A stretch of DNA of 64,000 nucleotides from Inia geoffrensis (Eukaryota; Chordata; Mammalia; Artiodactyla; Iniidae). How positions within the stretch are numbered: the stretch's first letter is position 1; each line of letters begins with the position of its first letter. The translations under genes and the position numbers were made by a program. Positions 12,662 to 23,744 of the stretch are shown here, piece after piece. The stretch is taken from positions 45,577,908 to 45,641,907 of the forward strand of contig CM070904.1 in the NCBI GenBank assembly GCA_036417435.1, in the 5' to 3' direction. The notes under the pieces were generated by a model that did no database searches, had not been told where the DNA came from, and worked only from the letters and a program-made list of their open reading frames with translations.

Positions 12662-13719
12662 GTTTATTATTTGCTGCAACAATCCTCATTTTTGACACAT
12701 AGGAATTGACCAGTCTTCTTTATCAGGAAAGCAGCTATCTTAGTGCTTAAACCCGCTAAGCTGACTCAGAGGCTATTTTTGTACTCCCACACAGGCAGAG
12801 CTAGGATATTCCAAACAATACTAGGGGTTATATGTTTACGGTTAAGGCAACAACAATTAAGCCAACAAATTAAAAAGCAATGCCTTTTAAAATGCACACA
12901 TTTCAAAAATGAAGTGTGATGTATATGTGATATACACATAGTTTAATATTTTTAAGTAGCTTCCTGTCTGTTGTACTAAACTGGCTGTCATTCTGTTAGA
13001 CTCATATAACACTTTACTAAAATATCCATTTAATAACAGCACATTTAAGATCGAAATAGGCGGTGATTTTCTATAATCAGTGTAACTGTTCTTAGGTCTA
13101 AGTGAGTCAATATGATCTTTCAAAGCTACCTTTCCAATGACACTTGCAGTGGCAGATGTAGTGGTCCTTTGGGTATCTGGCACATTGGTCCCTACTTATC
13201 TTTCATTTCAGCATTTTAGTTTTCAGGGTGAATGCTCTAAATGTTTCATGACATCACTATGAAGGCTACAGATTATTTGTTCATTTGTGTTTGATTACTC
13301 TAGGGAAGTTAAATTCATCTTCCATTTAACACTCAAGTTACAAATGGAATATTTTACTCTCATATTGTGTTTAGGCATTTTGCTCATTATTTGTAACACA
13401 ACATTTTTCTCTAACCTTTCCCAATTGACCACAATTTAAAAAACCCAAAATTTACCTGGTGTTTTAATGAAAAAAATCTCTAAAATTCTTTAACATCTAT
13501 TATGCCATTCACACTTATGGCCAGAATACTGTGGCCACCATTAAAGTAGAAAAAGCAATGTCTAGTTATTTTCAATAATTGGCAAAAATCCTATTCCCTG
13601 TGCCAATCCTTTTATAAGAGATTAAAATCTCCTTAACGGAGGAAGGAAACGGTTTTTGCAGGTCAAAAAAAGTTCAATATAAGCAAGTTGGAATATTTCA
13701 ACCTAATACACACACATGT

Positions 13720-13724
<5 letters not shown>
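12662..13724. other. Unassigned non-coding DNA
   Basis: No recognisable gene or repeat. The open frame on the minus strand at 12887-13183 (98 codons) has no known domain and is probably chance. Confidence 0.55.
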
Positions 13725-13725
<1 letters not shown>

Positions 13726-13777
<52 letters not shown>

Positions 13778-13824
13778 AATATATATATATATAAATATAT
13801 ATATATATAAATATATATATATAT
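13726..13824. repeat. AT microsatellite with periodic ATAAAT interruptions
   Basis: About 100 bp of alternating TA in which the pattern breaks to ATAAAT several times at spacings of roughly 18-20 bp, giving a higher-order repeat. Spurious open frames with runs of I and Y come from it. Confidence 0.95.
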
Positions 13825-13949
13825 CTCCACATATACACTATACAACCATTATATTTAAAATATAAAATCACCCTGTTTATTTATTGAGTTAGAGAGACAT
13901 GCTCAGCAGTCCATATATATCACCTTTAATCATTTATCTCAATAAATAT

Positions 13950-14090
13950 TCTTCTCCTGTTTTAGAACTGAGGAAACAGACCGAGAATGCTAATGTTACT
14001 TGGCCGAACTCAGGTAGGAAGAATCAGAGGGAAGATTCAAACTCAGACTGAGTGCAAAGCCTCTGACCTTCTACCTCGCCATGCTTCTCT
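13950..14090 (-). mobile_element. MIR SINE fragment, minus strand
   Basis: Matches the MIR complement: CTGAGGAAACAGA, an ACTTGGCC-like block, GATTCAAACTCAGACTGAG, then CTTCTACC...CCATGCT. Diverged, with no TSD. Confidence 0.65.
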
Positions 14091-14850
14091 GTATCTATTA
14101 GTCATTCAACAACCTCTGCCTATTGTTTGATTTTTAATACTGCTCACCCCAAACTTCAGGGATCAGTTCTAGGGAAACTAAGAAAAACGCTATTGCACAT
14201 GCAATGGAAGAGTAACACTGTATATTTTTGTCATTATTTTAAAAAGCTATACTTAGAAAAAGATGAATAAAAGTAAATTTTTACTTAACATTTCTGTGAT
14301 CTGATGTTTTACTTTGTTAAAGAGAAAAATACAAAAAAGAAAGGAAAGAAACACTATGATCACAAAGCGTCTGAAGAACTCCACATACGCATTTGTAGCA
14401 TTATGGTCATGGATCTTCCTCATTGAAAACTTGCATGCTGCCTGACTTGGGTAATTAATGTTGTCTGTGGAATGTTGACTTAATTGGGTTGAAGCTATTA
14501 ATCCACTCTGTCTCCTGCTAATGGTGCCAGAGGATTCTGGCATGATGTTTCACCTATACCCACTTTTTCTTCTTTTTCCTCCAGGCCATATTATGAAATG
14601 ACTAAAGTCAGTGCGTAGGGCATTACAGTTCTCAGAAAAATATCAAAGTAGTTTCAACTGCTAAGAAGAGTTTTGCTGACAATTTCCTAAATAATTTTTT
14701 TAGTTTCAGCAAGCACTAATGCTGAGATTGAGTTTTACTTGGCTAGCACTGTTAGATGGCTAAATATTCCAGATACATTAAACATTTTTTTAAAAAATCC
14801 TTTTAATTTAATTTATATTTTAATTTTATTGTAATAAAATTCACATTAAA

Positions 14851-14881
<31 letters not shown>

Positions 14882-15010
14882 TCTGTTGGTATCCTACCAT
14901 AAAAACAGAACATGACAGAATTTCCAGCAGAATTTCCTTAGGGATTTGGTTACAAAGATGTTCAAAAGGCTTAAAGAATAAAAAGAAGAAATGGAGGGGG
15001 GCTGAGGTGG
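14091..15010. other. Non-coding DNA with an A-run plus AT microsatellite
   Basis: No exon recognised. At 14848-14882 an A12 run passes straight into an (AT)n tract. An open frame of 96 codons on the minus strand (14253-14543) has no recognisable domain. Confidence 0.55.
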
Positions 15011-15029
15011 AAAGCGTAAAACAAGGATT

Positions 15030-15420
15030 GGTTCCCTAAAGACTAGGAGTCTGCTACTGCTCCAGGCCAGGAGCCAGTATTTGCTGAACTGCTAGAGTTA
15101 TAAGAGCTTCACTGCCTTGTAGCAACTAGGAACGCGTGGTGGTCTCCGAGTAGGAATCCAGGAGCCCACATTCCCTCCAAGTGTGCAGAAACCACCTTGA
15201 AACTGCTTGAGGTCTACGACCACCTCCCATGGCTCTTTATTTTCTGCTGCAGGAGGCTCCACCAGGAGTAGAAAAAAAAAAAAAGATTTCTTCTTCCTTC
15301 CCTCTTCCAATCTCTCAGCAGTGGCTCTAACTGGCAGTGCCCTTTGGGAAGCTAGGAAAAGTAGCCCGGGGAATGTAGTAGTTGCCAGCTTCTAAGAGAA
15401 ACATGGAGCTGAGAGGCAAA
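15030..15420. promoter_or_regulatory. GC-richer island with a ZNF143-like motif (possible promoter or enhancer)
   Basis: A locally GC-richer, non-repeat-looking block in an AT-rich desert. At 15365-15383 the complement reads AACTACTACATTCCCCGGG, close to the ACTACAATTCCC core bound by ZNF143/THAP11 at many mammalian promoters. Open frames on both strands (15098-15395) overlap but resemble nothing known. This is an inference from composition and one motif only. Confidence 0.25.
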
Positions 15421-16344
15421 GAATCGACTCAGCAGAATTTATTTTATCTTATAATTCTATTTTATTCTTACCATTGATTCATTGAGATGATATCGGCAAA
15501 GCGCCTTTGGCAGGGTTTTGTCCACTATATAGATACACAAGAAATGTCAGTACCACAGGTGAAGGTCTTTCTGAAATCAATTTATACCTCTTGCCTTCTG
15601 GAACAAAGGAGACTGAATATAATTTAACTTTTTCTTGATGACTCAAGGTTAACTTCATAACACCAATGTTTAGACTGGGACCATTGCCTTCAGTGACTTT
15701 TGAGGTGCAGAGTGATGTTTGTTCCGTATTGGATGACTTCACACCACTATAATTTTAAAGTCCATTTTCTGTTTTTCTTTTCCTTTGTCCTACTAATAAG
15801 TGCTCGACAATAATTTCATGTAGTTGTCAGTGTAGACCCATTTAGTAATATCCTTACTACTCAATTTTTTACAATGATTTGTTGTATGTCAGGAACAAAG
15901 ATAACCAAAATTTTCTAAAATCAGGTTTTACAAAGAGGTAATCTAAATGAAACTTTCAGTGGCTGCCTGTAAGGGTTTTCCTCATGAGCAAAGTATATGA
16001 GGGCACCTGCTCAGAAGACCATTTTTGTCTACTTTATGTTTTCCTCTATTTTTCCGGAGTTGTGGTCATTTGCTAAGTACCCTCCAGGTAGTTGAGATGT
16101 TAATGTAATATTGGCTAGCTAGCAAAAAACAGGCTAATTTTGTGAATGGCCTGAGATGTATTCTGGATGATTCATCTCATAATAAAAATTATTGCATAAT
16201 TGAGAGAAATAAATCCTTTCTCTTTATGAACAAAATCATGGCCTCTTTTGCAAATTTGCAAAAGTCTATTGTGCTTTGTGGATCATAAAAAGAAGCTTAC
16301 AGAATCAGAGAATCACACAAATATTGTTATGCCTTGTGTCTAGA
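15421..16344. other. Unassigned non-coding DNA
   Basis: No repeat recognised. An 87-codon minus-strand open frame (15479-15742) is the cleanest in this stretch but has no domain I know; I do not call it a gene. Confidence 0.5.
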
Positions 16345-16449
16345 TAAAATATATAATATATATGTATATATGTGCATGTTGTATGTATACATATATAAAA
16401 AGTATGTATGTATATATATATATATATATACACACTATATATATATCAT
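16345..16449. repeat. Compound TA / TATG microsatellite
   Basis: Alternating TATA and TATG/TGTA units including a pure (TA)n core at about 16410-16430. Opposite-strand open frames rich in Y and I here are artefacts. Confidence 0.9.
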
Positions 16450-16524
16450 ATGCTTTGTGTATTGGGAGGAGAATGGGGATCATCAGACACTGAGCAGAGA
16501 AATATTGGGAAGAAAATACTTTTC

Positions 16525-16579
16525 TTTTTTTAACATCTTTATTGGAGTATAACTGCTTTACAATGGTGTGTTGGTTTCT
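16525..16579 (-). mobile_element. Very short L1 3'-end insertion
   Basis: Only the last ~50 bp of an L1 3' end are present, in complement: a T-run, then ATCTTTATTGGAGTATAACT and CAATGGTGTGTTGGTTTCT. It is bounded by an imperfect TSD, AAGAAAATACTTTT (16511-16524) and AAGAAAATATTTTA (16580-16593). So it is an extreme 5'-truncated retrotransposition, not a remnant of a larger element. Confidence 0.88.
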
Positions 16580-16593
16580 AAGAAAATATTTTA

Positions 16594-17050
16594 ATGGCCA
16601 TAAATCTAATGATATCATCAAGAAAACCTTGACATGTCCCTCTATTGCCCTACGGTAGGACATTATGACCTAGTAAATGTAATTGTCCAGAAATAAAAGT
16701 AACATATCACTTTTATCTCTTGTTTCTATAATTCTTTCAGCTTTACATTTTGGATCTTCTTGTATTTACTCTCTTATTCCTAGTACTTAAAATAGTGAGC
16801 CCCACGCATAATGATTGAGATTAAGCTGACATCTCAAAGTTGCCTTATCATGCTCTTACCTTTGAGTGGTATGGTGCTGAAGGGCATTACTGTACAGAGA
16901 CTGCACTGAGGCAGAGTCACATGGGCCAGAATAACAGAGCTAATTAGTGACAGACTTGGGAAAAAACCCAAGTCTCTAGGAAACTATATGTTTAAAAATC
17001 CTTGCAATTTTATAACTGGGAGAAGCATAGAAAACAATAATTTATATACT
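16594..17050. other. Unassigned non-coding DNA
   Basis: No gene or repeat family recognised in this stretch. Confidence 0.5.
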
Positions 17051-17051
17051 A

Positions 17052-17587
17052 ATGATACTTAATTAGTTTTCTATCGCTGCTGTAAAAAACTGTCACAAAC
17101 ATAGTGGCTTGAAACAACACAAATATATTCCCTTATAGTTCTCTGGGTCAGAAGTCTGTCTTGATTTTGGTCACTTGGCCAAAATCAAGGTGTCTGAAGG
17201 GCTAGTTTCCCTGGAGGGTTTAGGGGAAAATCTGTTTCTTTGCCTTTCTCAACTTGTACATGTTGCCCACTTGTTCCCTCCTGACCACCATCTTCCATCT
17301 TCAAAGCCATGAAGAGCTAGTCAAGTCTCTACTTAGTATCACTCCGACCTCACCGCTAGTCATTGACTCTGACGCTTCCGTCTCTGTTCTGTTTTTAGGG
17401 ACTGACTACCTTGGGCCCACCTGGAAAATCCAGGGTACTCTCCCTGTTGTAAAGTTAGCTGACTGACAAACTGAATTCCATCTGCAATCTTAATGCCCCT
17501 TTGCCTTTTAACTGATATATGCACAGGTTTCTGGGATTAGAACATGGACACTCTGGGGAGGCCATTATTCTACCTGCCATAGTCAGC
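17052..17587 (-). mobile_element. MLT1-type (ERVL-MaLR) LTR, minus strand
   Basis: The left end reads TTAGTTTTCTATCGCTGCTGT and TAGTGGCTTGAAACAACACA, the complement of the characteristic MLT1 3' end. Further right are GGGCCCACCTGGAAAATCCAGG and, near the other end, GCACAGGTTTCTGGGATTAG and GGCCATTATTCTACCTGCCA, the complement of the LTR 5' end. It is a diverged, complete-looking solo LTR of an ancient retrovirus-like family with no internal coding sequence. I could not find a convincing 5-bp TSD. The 70-codon frame at 17254-17466 is part of the LTR. Confidence 0.8.
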
Positions 17588-18239
17588 AGAGGTAATAACA
17601 CATATAAGTCCTCCCATAGCTTTGTTTGCTTGTCATAGAAATCCTATCAGGAAGGAAGTATTAGCTTCAATTTGTAGGAGAAGAAATAATATCCTATGGG
17701 CTTTGAGCTTTTATTGGAGGAAATTTTTAGAAATTATAAAGCCTTGGAATTATTAAAGCTTTTACTCTGTAGAAAATAATCAATTGAAATTAAAATGAAA
17801 CACTACTATTTTCTTTGGGGCAGCCATAAAAAATGCTTAAGGCGTGGGTTTAAATGTCTTCAGGTTTTTTGGAAAAGAGGAAAGAAAAATGATGCTAACT
17901 ATCTTAGATCCATTAAGAAGTTACAAATGAGTATTACTTTAAAATAGCTTTATTTCCTATCTCTAATCTCTAAGATCTAAATGTAGATACATGATATAGT
18001 CATGCATGAATGAGTCAACACTGGCACTTATTTATGGTTAGTTTATGTAACAATTTCATCCATAAACTGTCTTCCTAGATATCCCCAAACATCACTGAAC
18101 CTCTCCAAATCTATTTTCACATCAGTAAAATAAGTTAATATTTTTTACCAATATCACAAAGCTAATACATGGGAGAGGAGAATTAAAACAGGGTCTATCT
18201 CAAACCAGGTCTGTGATTCATTATGCTTACCTTTCACCA
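17588..18239. other. Unassigned non-coding DNA
   Basis: AT-rich; no gene or clear repeat. Confidence 0.5.
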
Positions 18240-18450
18240 GGAACAGTTTCAACTTTTACATGAATTCATTTAACCATCTGAAGACCACTTTATAGTAATT
18301 CTATTATTATTTTTATTTTACATTAAAGAAACTGAAGTACATAAGGGTTAAGCAACTAGTCCAAGATGACCCAAATATTAAGTGGGAAAATTAGAATTGG
18401 AGCTACGTTTGGTTTAGCTCCAAAGGCCACACTTTTAACTATATCTACTG
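18240..18450 (-). mobile_element. MIR SINE fragment, minus strand
   Basis: MIR complement features: TTTTACATTAAAGAAACTGAAG, AAGGGTTAAGCAACTAGTCCAAG, GGAAAATTAGAATTGGAGC, and a TTTTAACTATATCTACTGT end. Diverged. Confidence 0.75.
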
Positions 18451-19385
18451 TCTCTGGTAGATGCATCAGCCTAAACACAGTTCCATATCTTCATTGTGCA
18501 TTAGGGCTGTTGCCTGCTTGTTAGAAATTCTGTTCTTTAATTTAAAAGAAAAATGCAAAGTAGCAAATATTTATTGAGCATCAGAGTGTCAAATAGAGAG
18601 TTCTGCAAAGTGTGGGGGAGAAGGCCAGCACACGGCTTTGCTTCACAGTCCCTGCTTAGTAATTATTTGTTAATTGATTAGTGAGCAGGCAACTCAATGG
18701 ACCGATTGCAAAAACACCCTTGCAAATTCAAAGAAAGGTAAGGATACGCTGCCATGCACGCTAACAAAGACAAAGATGGTGAAATAAGTTCAGATTGCTT
18801 TCCCCTTGAATTACAGCAAAGTCCACTGGACACATTTTACAAACTTTTCACCAGTATAGATGTATTAAACCTTGACACTTTGAGGAATACTTCTAAAATA
18901 CACATTGACTACACTGACTTCATGTACTATTGATACATCCATAATCATGCTATGCTACCATTTAAATTTCATATCAACTTTGGATGAAAAGGATATAAAT
19001 GCATTACAAACATACTCTCAAATTAGGAGTGTGAGCCCAATTTTATCAGGCTCTGACACCTTAATATGCTGAAAATCATGGGGTACATTTTCAAAGAAGC
19101 ATGCTCTAATTTAGCCATTCGGCTTCATGCTTATTTTAATGGTAGTTGCACAAGGAAATTACCACAAAACACCCTGAACACTTACCCAACTCTGTCTACC
19201 AGAGGAATGGGAACATTAACTGAACTAAAAAAGGGAAATAATTACTTAACCTTAGCCAAAAGGATGTTCTCCTTAATTTCTATGTTCTTAATTTCTATGT
19301 TTTTATGCTTTAGTAAAAGATCACAAATAGGAACCAACATAAAAAGATTTTTAAAAAATTAATTGTATGATTTTCTAAATCGTTT
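18451..19385. other. Unassigned non-coding DNA
   Basis: No exon or repeat recognised. The 98-codon plus-strand open frame at 19066-19362 has no known domain. Confidence 0.5.
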
Positions 19386-19884
19386 GGGGTTTGTTTTTGT
19401 AGGTCTCTTCCTTCTCTTGTGTTTCCTGCCTAGAGAAGTTCCTTTAGCATTTGTTGTAAAGCTGGTTTGGGGGTGCTGAATTCTCTTAACTTTTGCTTGT
19501 CTGTAAAGGTTTTAATTTGTCCCTCGAACCTGAATGAGCTAGGGGGAGGACAGGAATAAAGACGCAGACATGGAGAATGGGCTTGAGGACACGGGGAGGA
19601 GGAAGGGTAAGCTGGGACGAAGTGAGAGAGTAACATTGACATATATACACTACCAAATGTAAAATAGATAGCTAGTGGGAAGCAGCCGCATAGCACAGGG
19701 AGATCAGCTCGGTGCTTTGTGACCACCTAGAGGAGTGGGATAGGGAGGGTGGGAGGGAGACGCAAGAGGGAGGGGGTATGGGGATATATGTATAGGTATC
19801 GCTGATTCACTTTGTTTATACAGCGGAAACTAACACACCATTGTAAAGCAATTATACTCCAATAAAAATGTTAAAAAAAAAAAA
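19386..19884 (+). mobile_element. 5'-inverted (twin-primed) L1 fragment
   Basis: Two L1 pieces in opposite orientation abut at about 19539/19540. 19386-19539 is L1 from the ORF1/ORF2 boundary on the minus strand; it matches 6415-6568 of the large L1 in the same orientation. 19540-19884 is the L1 3' UTR on the plus strand, starting CTAGGGGGAGGACAGG and ending CCAATAAAAATGTT plus an A-tail (about 19873-19884). This head-to-head arrangement is the signature of twin priming. About 3.7 kb of L1 between the two pieces is missing. I could not identify a TSD, so two independent insertions are not excluded. Confidence 0.85.
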
Positions 19885-19889
19885 AGGCA

Positions 19890-21209
19890 GCCATAGACAG
19901 TATGTAATTGAATAAGTGTAGCTAGCTATATTGTAATACCACTTTATTTATGGACACTGAAATTTGAATGTCATAAAATTTTTATGTTTCACACACAAAA
20001 AAATTGATTGTATATTGCATGTGTCATGACTCAAAAAGTAGTGTATCTTAGGACATTAAGTAACCAGTATTGATCTATCAACCTATCAATGTTCTTCCTT
20101 TAACAATCAAGAATTCTAATTCATCATAACCATATTATTTCATTATCAAAAATCCAGTAGCACAAAACGGGGAGAGCTTAACCTCATCAGATGGCCTCTT
20201 TTCTCAAAACTATTAACATCATATCACAGACAAAATATGTTCATCTCGCATTGGGTCTTAAAAATGGGTAGGATCACATCTCTAAATTAATGATTCATGA
20301 AATCATTTGCAGCTATTAGCCTATAAGTGCTGGTAGTTCTTTTATTTCACTGCTTGGTGTGATATCATCAATTTAAAGTCTACCTAATATGGGATAATTT
20401 ATATATACCACATAATTCATTGAGACCTGTCAGGTTTTTAAAATTTGCATTACCAGGTACAAGTATAAGTGTCACAACATGAAATAACATTCAGGCAGGA
20501 ATTCTCTGAAACTTCCTTCAACTACCTAAGCCTAATTACGAGTCCTGTAAAAGCCAGGGTTTACACTGCTAAGAAGGAGTTCCATTTGGCCACACAGCCT
20601 TGGTTGGCAAAGTCTAACTCTTTCAAAGGACGAGTACACATTGCAATGCTCAGAGCAAGCAGAAAAAAAGAGAGAGCTGCATGGGCATCAAGGAACAGAT
20701 GTTCTGCCAGCCACTTCTGTTTCAGGAGGCAGTGCAATCTCTCCGTCTGAATTTTATCTTGCCACTTAGAGAAATGATCACGTCTTTGTACTTTTGTTGC
20801 ACTCTCTAATGAGGATGTGAACATGCTTACAGATTTTAATTCACAAGTCCTTACAACACTTTTCTTTTGAAAGCAAGTGATAAACATCTTTTAGTTAGTA
20901 AAAATTCAGATATCAAAGGCTATCATGCATATTTATGACAATAAAAATGCAAATAAGCTTAATCACTCTCTCTACAGACATCTAATAGGTCATTGAAGGT
21001 CACCAGGCCTTGGACACTGGGAAGTATGAATCAATGTGATTCTTCAAAAATTTGCTGAACACTTACAGTACGCAAGTTCCTCTACAAAGTGTTAGTGTAA
21101 ATGGTTTAATACAAATGCAGAATAGTGGTCAATATATATTCTAACCCTGTGCTTCTAGAAGCCAGACAGAATATAACTGGTTGATGCACACACTCCTGCA
21201 AAAATCACG
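19890..21209. other. Unassigned non-coding DNA
   Basis: Includes a less AT-rich stretch, 20530-20830, with overlapping open frames on both strands (93 codons plus, 108 codons minus). Neither resembles a known protein, so I treat it as non-coding. Confidence 0.5.
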
Positions 21210-21450
21210 TAATTTAGAAGAAAGATAACTTGAAAAAATAATACAAGTAGTGAAGCAGCGTGGTATGTTGCCAAAAAGCATCAGGTAACTGGTAATGTGC
21301 GTAATGTGCGTAACTGGTAATGTGCGTAACTGGTAATGTAACTGGTAATGTGCGTAACTAGGCAATCCCAGTTCTGGCTCTAAATAACAATGTTAACTTG
21401 GGCAACAAGTTACTAATATTTTCCTATGTCTCAGTCTGTTTATATTCTAA
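21210..21450 (+). mobile_element. MIR SINE fragment interrupted by a minisatellite
   Basis: GCAGCGTGGTATG at the left and CCCAGTTCTGGCTCTAAATAAC...AACTTGGGCAACAAGTTACT...CTATGTCTCAGTCTG at the right follow the MIR order. A short tandem array (21281-21360) sits between the head and the core. Confidence 0.65.
21281..21360. repeat. TAACTGGTAATGTGCG minisatellite
   Basis: Four to five near-identical 16-bp units GTAACTGGTAATGTGC, with partial units (GTAATGTGC and GTAACTGGTAAT) showing stepwise duplication and deletion. Confidence 0.92.
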
Positions 21451-21479
21451 ACATATCAGTATTACCAAATTTGAAATGC

Positions 21480-21685
21480 AATACAATGACTTACTAGGTT
21501 ATGTATGGCTTTTGGCAAGTTACTCAGTCCACCAATCTTGAGTTTCCCACATATGGGGGAAAATGGAGATAGTAATAACTGTCCCTATATCATCAGATTG
21601 CTGTGAGAACTAATTGAGTTATTTTATACAAAGGACCTGGTGCCTAGAGATCTACCCGTAGCAATTATTTTTATTATTGCCATAG
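21480..21685 (+). mobile_element. MIR SINE fragment
   Basis: MIR-like run: TTTTGGCAAGTTACTCAGTC, GGGGGAAAATGGAGATAGTAAT, CAGATTGCTGTGAGAACTAA and an end near ATTATTTTTATTATTGCC. Lies directly after another MIR fragment in the same orientation. Confidence 0.75.
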
Positions 21686-21775
21686 CTATCTGTGTGTTCC
21701 AAGAAACAGTAATTTTATTGAAGGAAGGTGTGTGGCATATAAATAGTTAAAGTAAATAAATAAATAGTTTTCTTT

Positions 21776-21960
21776 TTTCAGCTTTACTGAGTCATACCTA
21801 ACAAATAAAATTGAAAGATATTTAAAGTATGCATCATGATGATTTGATATACATTTACATAAAGGATTTCCCCCTATGTAGTTCCGTAATGTCACATATT
21901 TATCTTGTTTGTTTGTTTATTAGTGAGAACATTTAAGTCCTACTCTCAGAATAAATTTAT
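21776..21960 (-). mobile_element. Ancient L1 (L1M-type) 3' UTR fragment
   Basis: TTTCAGCTTTACTGAGTCATA, ATATTTAAAGTATGCATC, GATGATTTGATATACATTTA and TTAGTGAGAACATTTAAGTC follow the order of old mammalian L1M 3' ends in complement. Highly diverged. Confidence 0.6.
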
Positions 21961-22979
21961 TTCTAAAGCTAAATAAAATAAACAGTCCTCTATTCAAAAA
22001 AATTTGGAACGTGACATGTTAAAAGTCGATTCTTGTTTCCTTTATGATATCCAACAGCTTGTAATAAGCTAAAATGCACTGTACATCTCCAAGAGGGAAA
22101 TGTTACCCTTCATTCATTATTGGACTGCAGAAACCTCATTTCAGAGAACAACTGGTATGAAGAAATTTCTGCCAAAGACATTCTGGGAAATATTAAAAAA
22201 GATGATCTCTGAGCTAACTGGGGTTTATGATATTGATATCCAGGTGTGTTACGTGTAATGCCTTTCAGAATATTGCTTCCTTTGTTCAAGTCTAGAATGA
22301 GTAGCAATGAAACAGGAGGCACGTATTTAGGGCAGTTGTAAGGAAGGCCCAGCCTCCAGCTCTAATTTCCATGCATCAATTTCCTAGGTGGCATTTAAGA
22401 TTTGGGTGGGCAGGTTTTTTCAGGTTTGAATCTTCCTTATCAGAACTTCGATTCCTTGCTGAGGAATTGAGACTTAACCCATGTGACTTTCCAGTACTCA
22501 AGCTGAGGCCTGGAATTGAGTTTGTGGATGGCCTTACCAAGCAGTCTTTTAAGCCACCATGGCTCTGTGATGCACAGTAGTAATCTGATCAATTATTGTG
22601 GTAATCAACAGTCAGTTTTTTCCCCTGGCTTTGCTTAACTTCTTAAAATATATCCTAATGAAACAGATACTTAGAATTACTTAGAGCTGATTATTTAATA
22701 CGTTTAATACAGAGTCACAAGATTCACAAATTACTTGCTTAAACTCTTAACTACAAAAGAAGCCCTACCAGTGCTTCAAACAGGTAATTCCTTAAGTTGG
22801 TTCAACTTTTCTTCCCAAATAATAATTTGAATTTGTAGTTTTATCCTTACTTCACAAAGTAAATAATTCAGTAGCCATTGCAATATAACCCTCCTCATGT
22901 GTACATTTTATTTTGCCTTTCTCATTTCACGCTTTTATGCAAGCAATGAGCTTTCTAATTCTGGCCAGGAATAACTGTT
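21961..22979. other. Unassigned non-coding DNA
   Basis: No recognised repeat. 22330-22580 is less AT-rich and carries a 69-codon open frame with no known domain; it could be a conserved non-coding element but nothing here proves it. Confidence 0.45.
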
Positions 22980-23115
22980 CATATGTACGAGGCACTGTGG
23001 TCAGTGTATAACTATTCTATGAGTAGGTATTGTTATCTACATACTAAAAAATCAGGAAACTGAAGCTATTAAAAGTTGACCAAATTGATCAGAGGTTACT
23101 TGTCCCAGGCTATAG
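22980..23115 (-). mobile_element. MIR SINE fragment, minus strand
   Basis: CGAGGCACTGTGGTCAGTG, CTATGAGTAGGTATTGTTAT and AAATCAGGAAACTGAAGC are the MIR complement in the right order. Confidence 0.7.
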
Positions 23116-23129
23116 GTGCTTAAATTCAT

Positions 23130-23315
23130 TGAATTCTTTCCAATAATACTACGTGATAGGTATTCTTATAGTCATTTACAGACAAGTGATTAAAATATAA
23201 AAAGTAAGCTGCTTATCCACATTCATTTAGCTAACAAGTGCTGGGGTGAGAATTTGAACTCTGGCTCTGTGATTCCAAAGACCACACATCTAATTACCTG
23301 CCTATGCTGTATCTT
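23130..23315 (-). mobile_element. MIR SINE fragment, minus strand
   Basis: TACGTGATAGGTATTCTTAT, TTAGCTAACAAGTGCTGGGG, GAATTTGAACTCTGGCTCTG and a CTGCCTATGCTGTAT end. A second MIR in the same orientation as its left neighbour. Confidence 0.75.
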
Positions 23316-23744
23316 CCTTCTTCCTTTTAGCTCTAATCAACAATACCCCAATGCTATGATAACCAGTCAATCATTTACTTGCAAAACATAACAATAAAGC
23401 TGAAAGTTCTTAAGGGTTCATTCCTTTTGCCACCTCTGCACAATCATTAAGTGATCACCCTGGGTAAGATTTAATCAGAATGTGAAAGACTAGCTAAGGA
23501 GAAGCAGATTAAAATGGCCTTTCAGAAATGTGGATGCAATGGCAACAAAAAAACACACGTGGCAGAGCAATAAGATGTAAAGAAGGTATAATAGAAAAGT
23601 GAGGGTGGATCTACAATGGAACCCTGGCCAGATATACAGCCTAAAAATGGCGAATGCAGACTCTCACAGTCCAGCACTTTGCTAGCACTGGACGTTCCTT
23701 AAGCTCTCTTTGCAGATGAAAAAATGGTGGCTTAATGAAAATAA

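Noticed and set aside
13663..13845. 60-codon open frame of I and Y
   Set aside because: Pure product of an AT microsatellite.
15479..15742. 87-codon minus-strand open frame
   Set aside because: No domain, no promoter or poly(A) context, composition typical of chance frames.
17161..17192. Short inverted repeat (CTTGATTTTGG / CCAAAATCAAG) as a regulatory hairpin
   Set aside because: It lies within the MLT1 LTR; the first arm looks like a local duplication-inversion of an LTR motif and I see no functional context.
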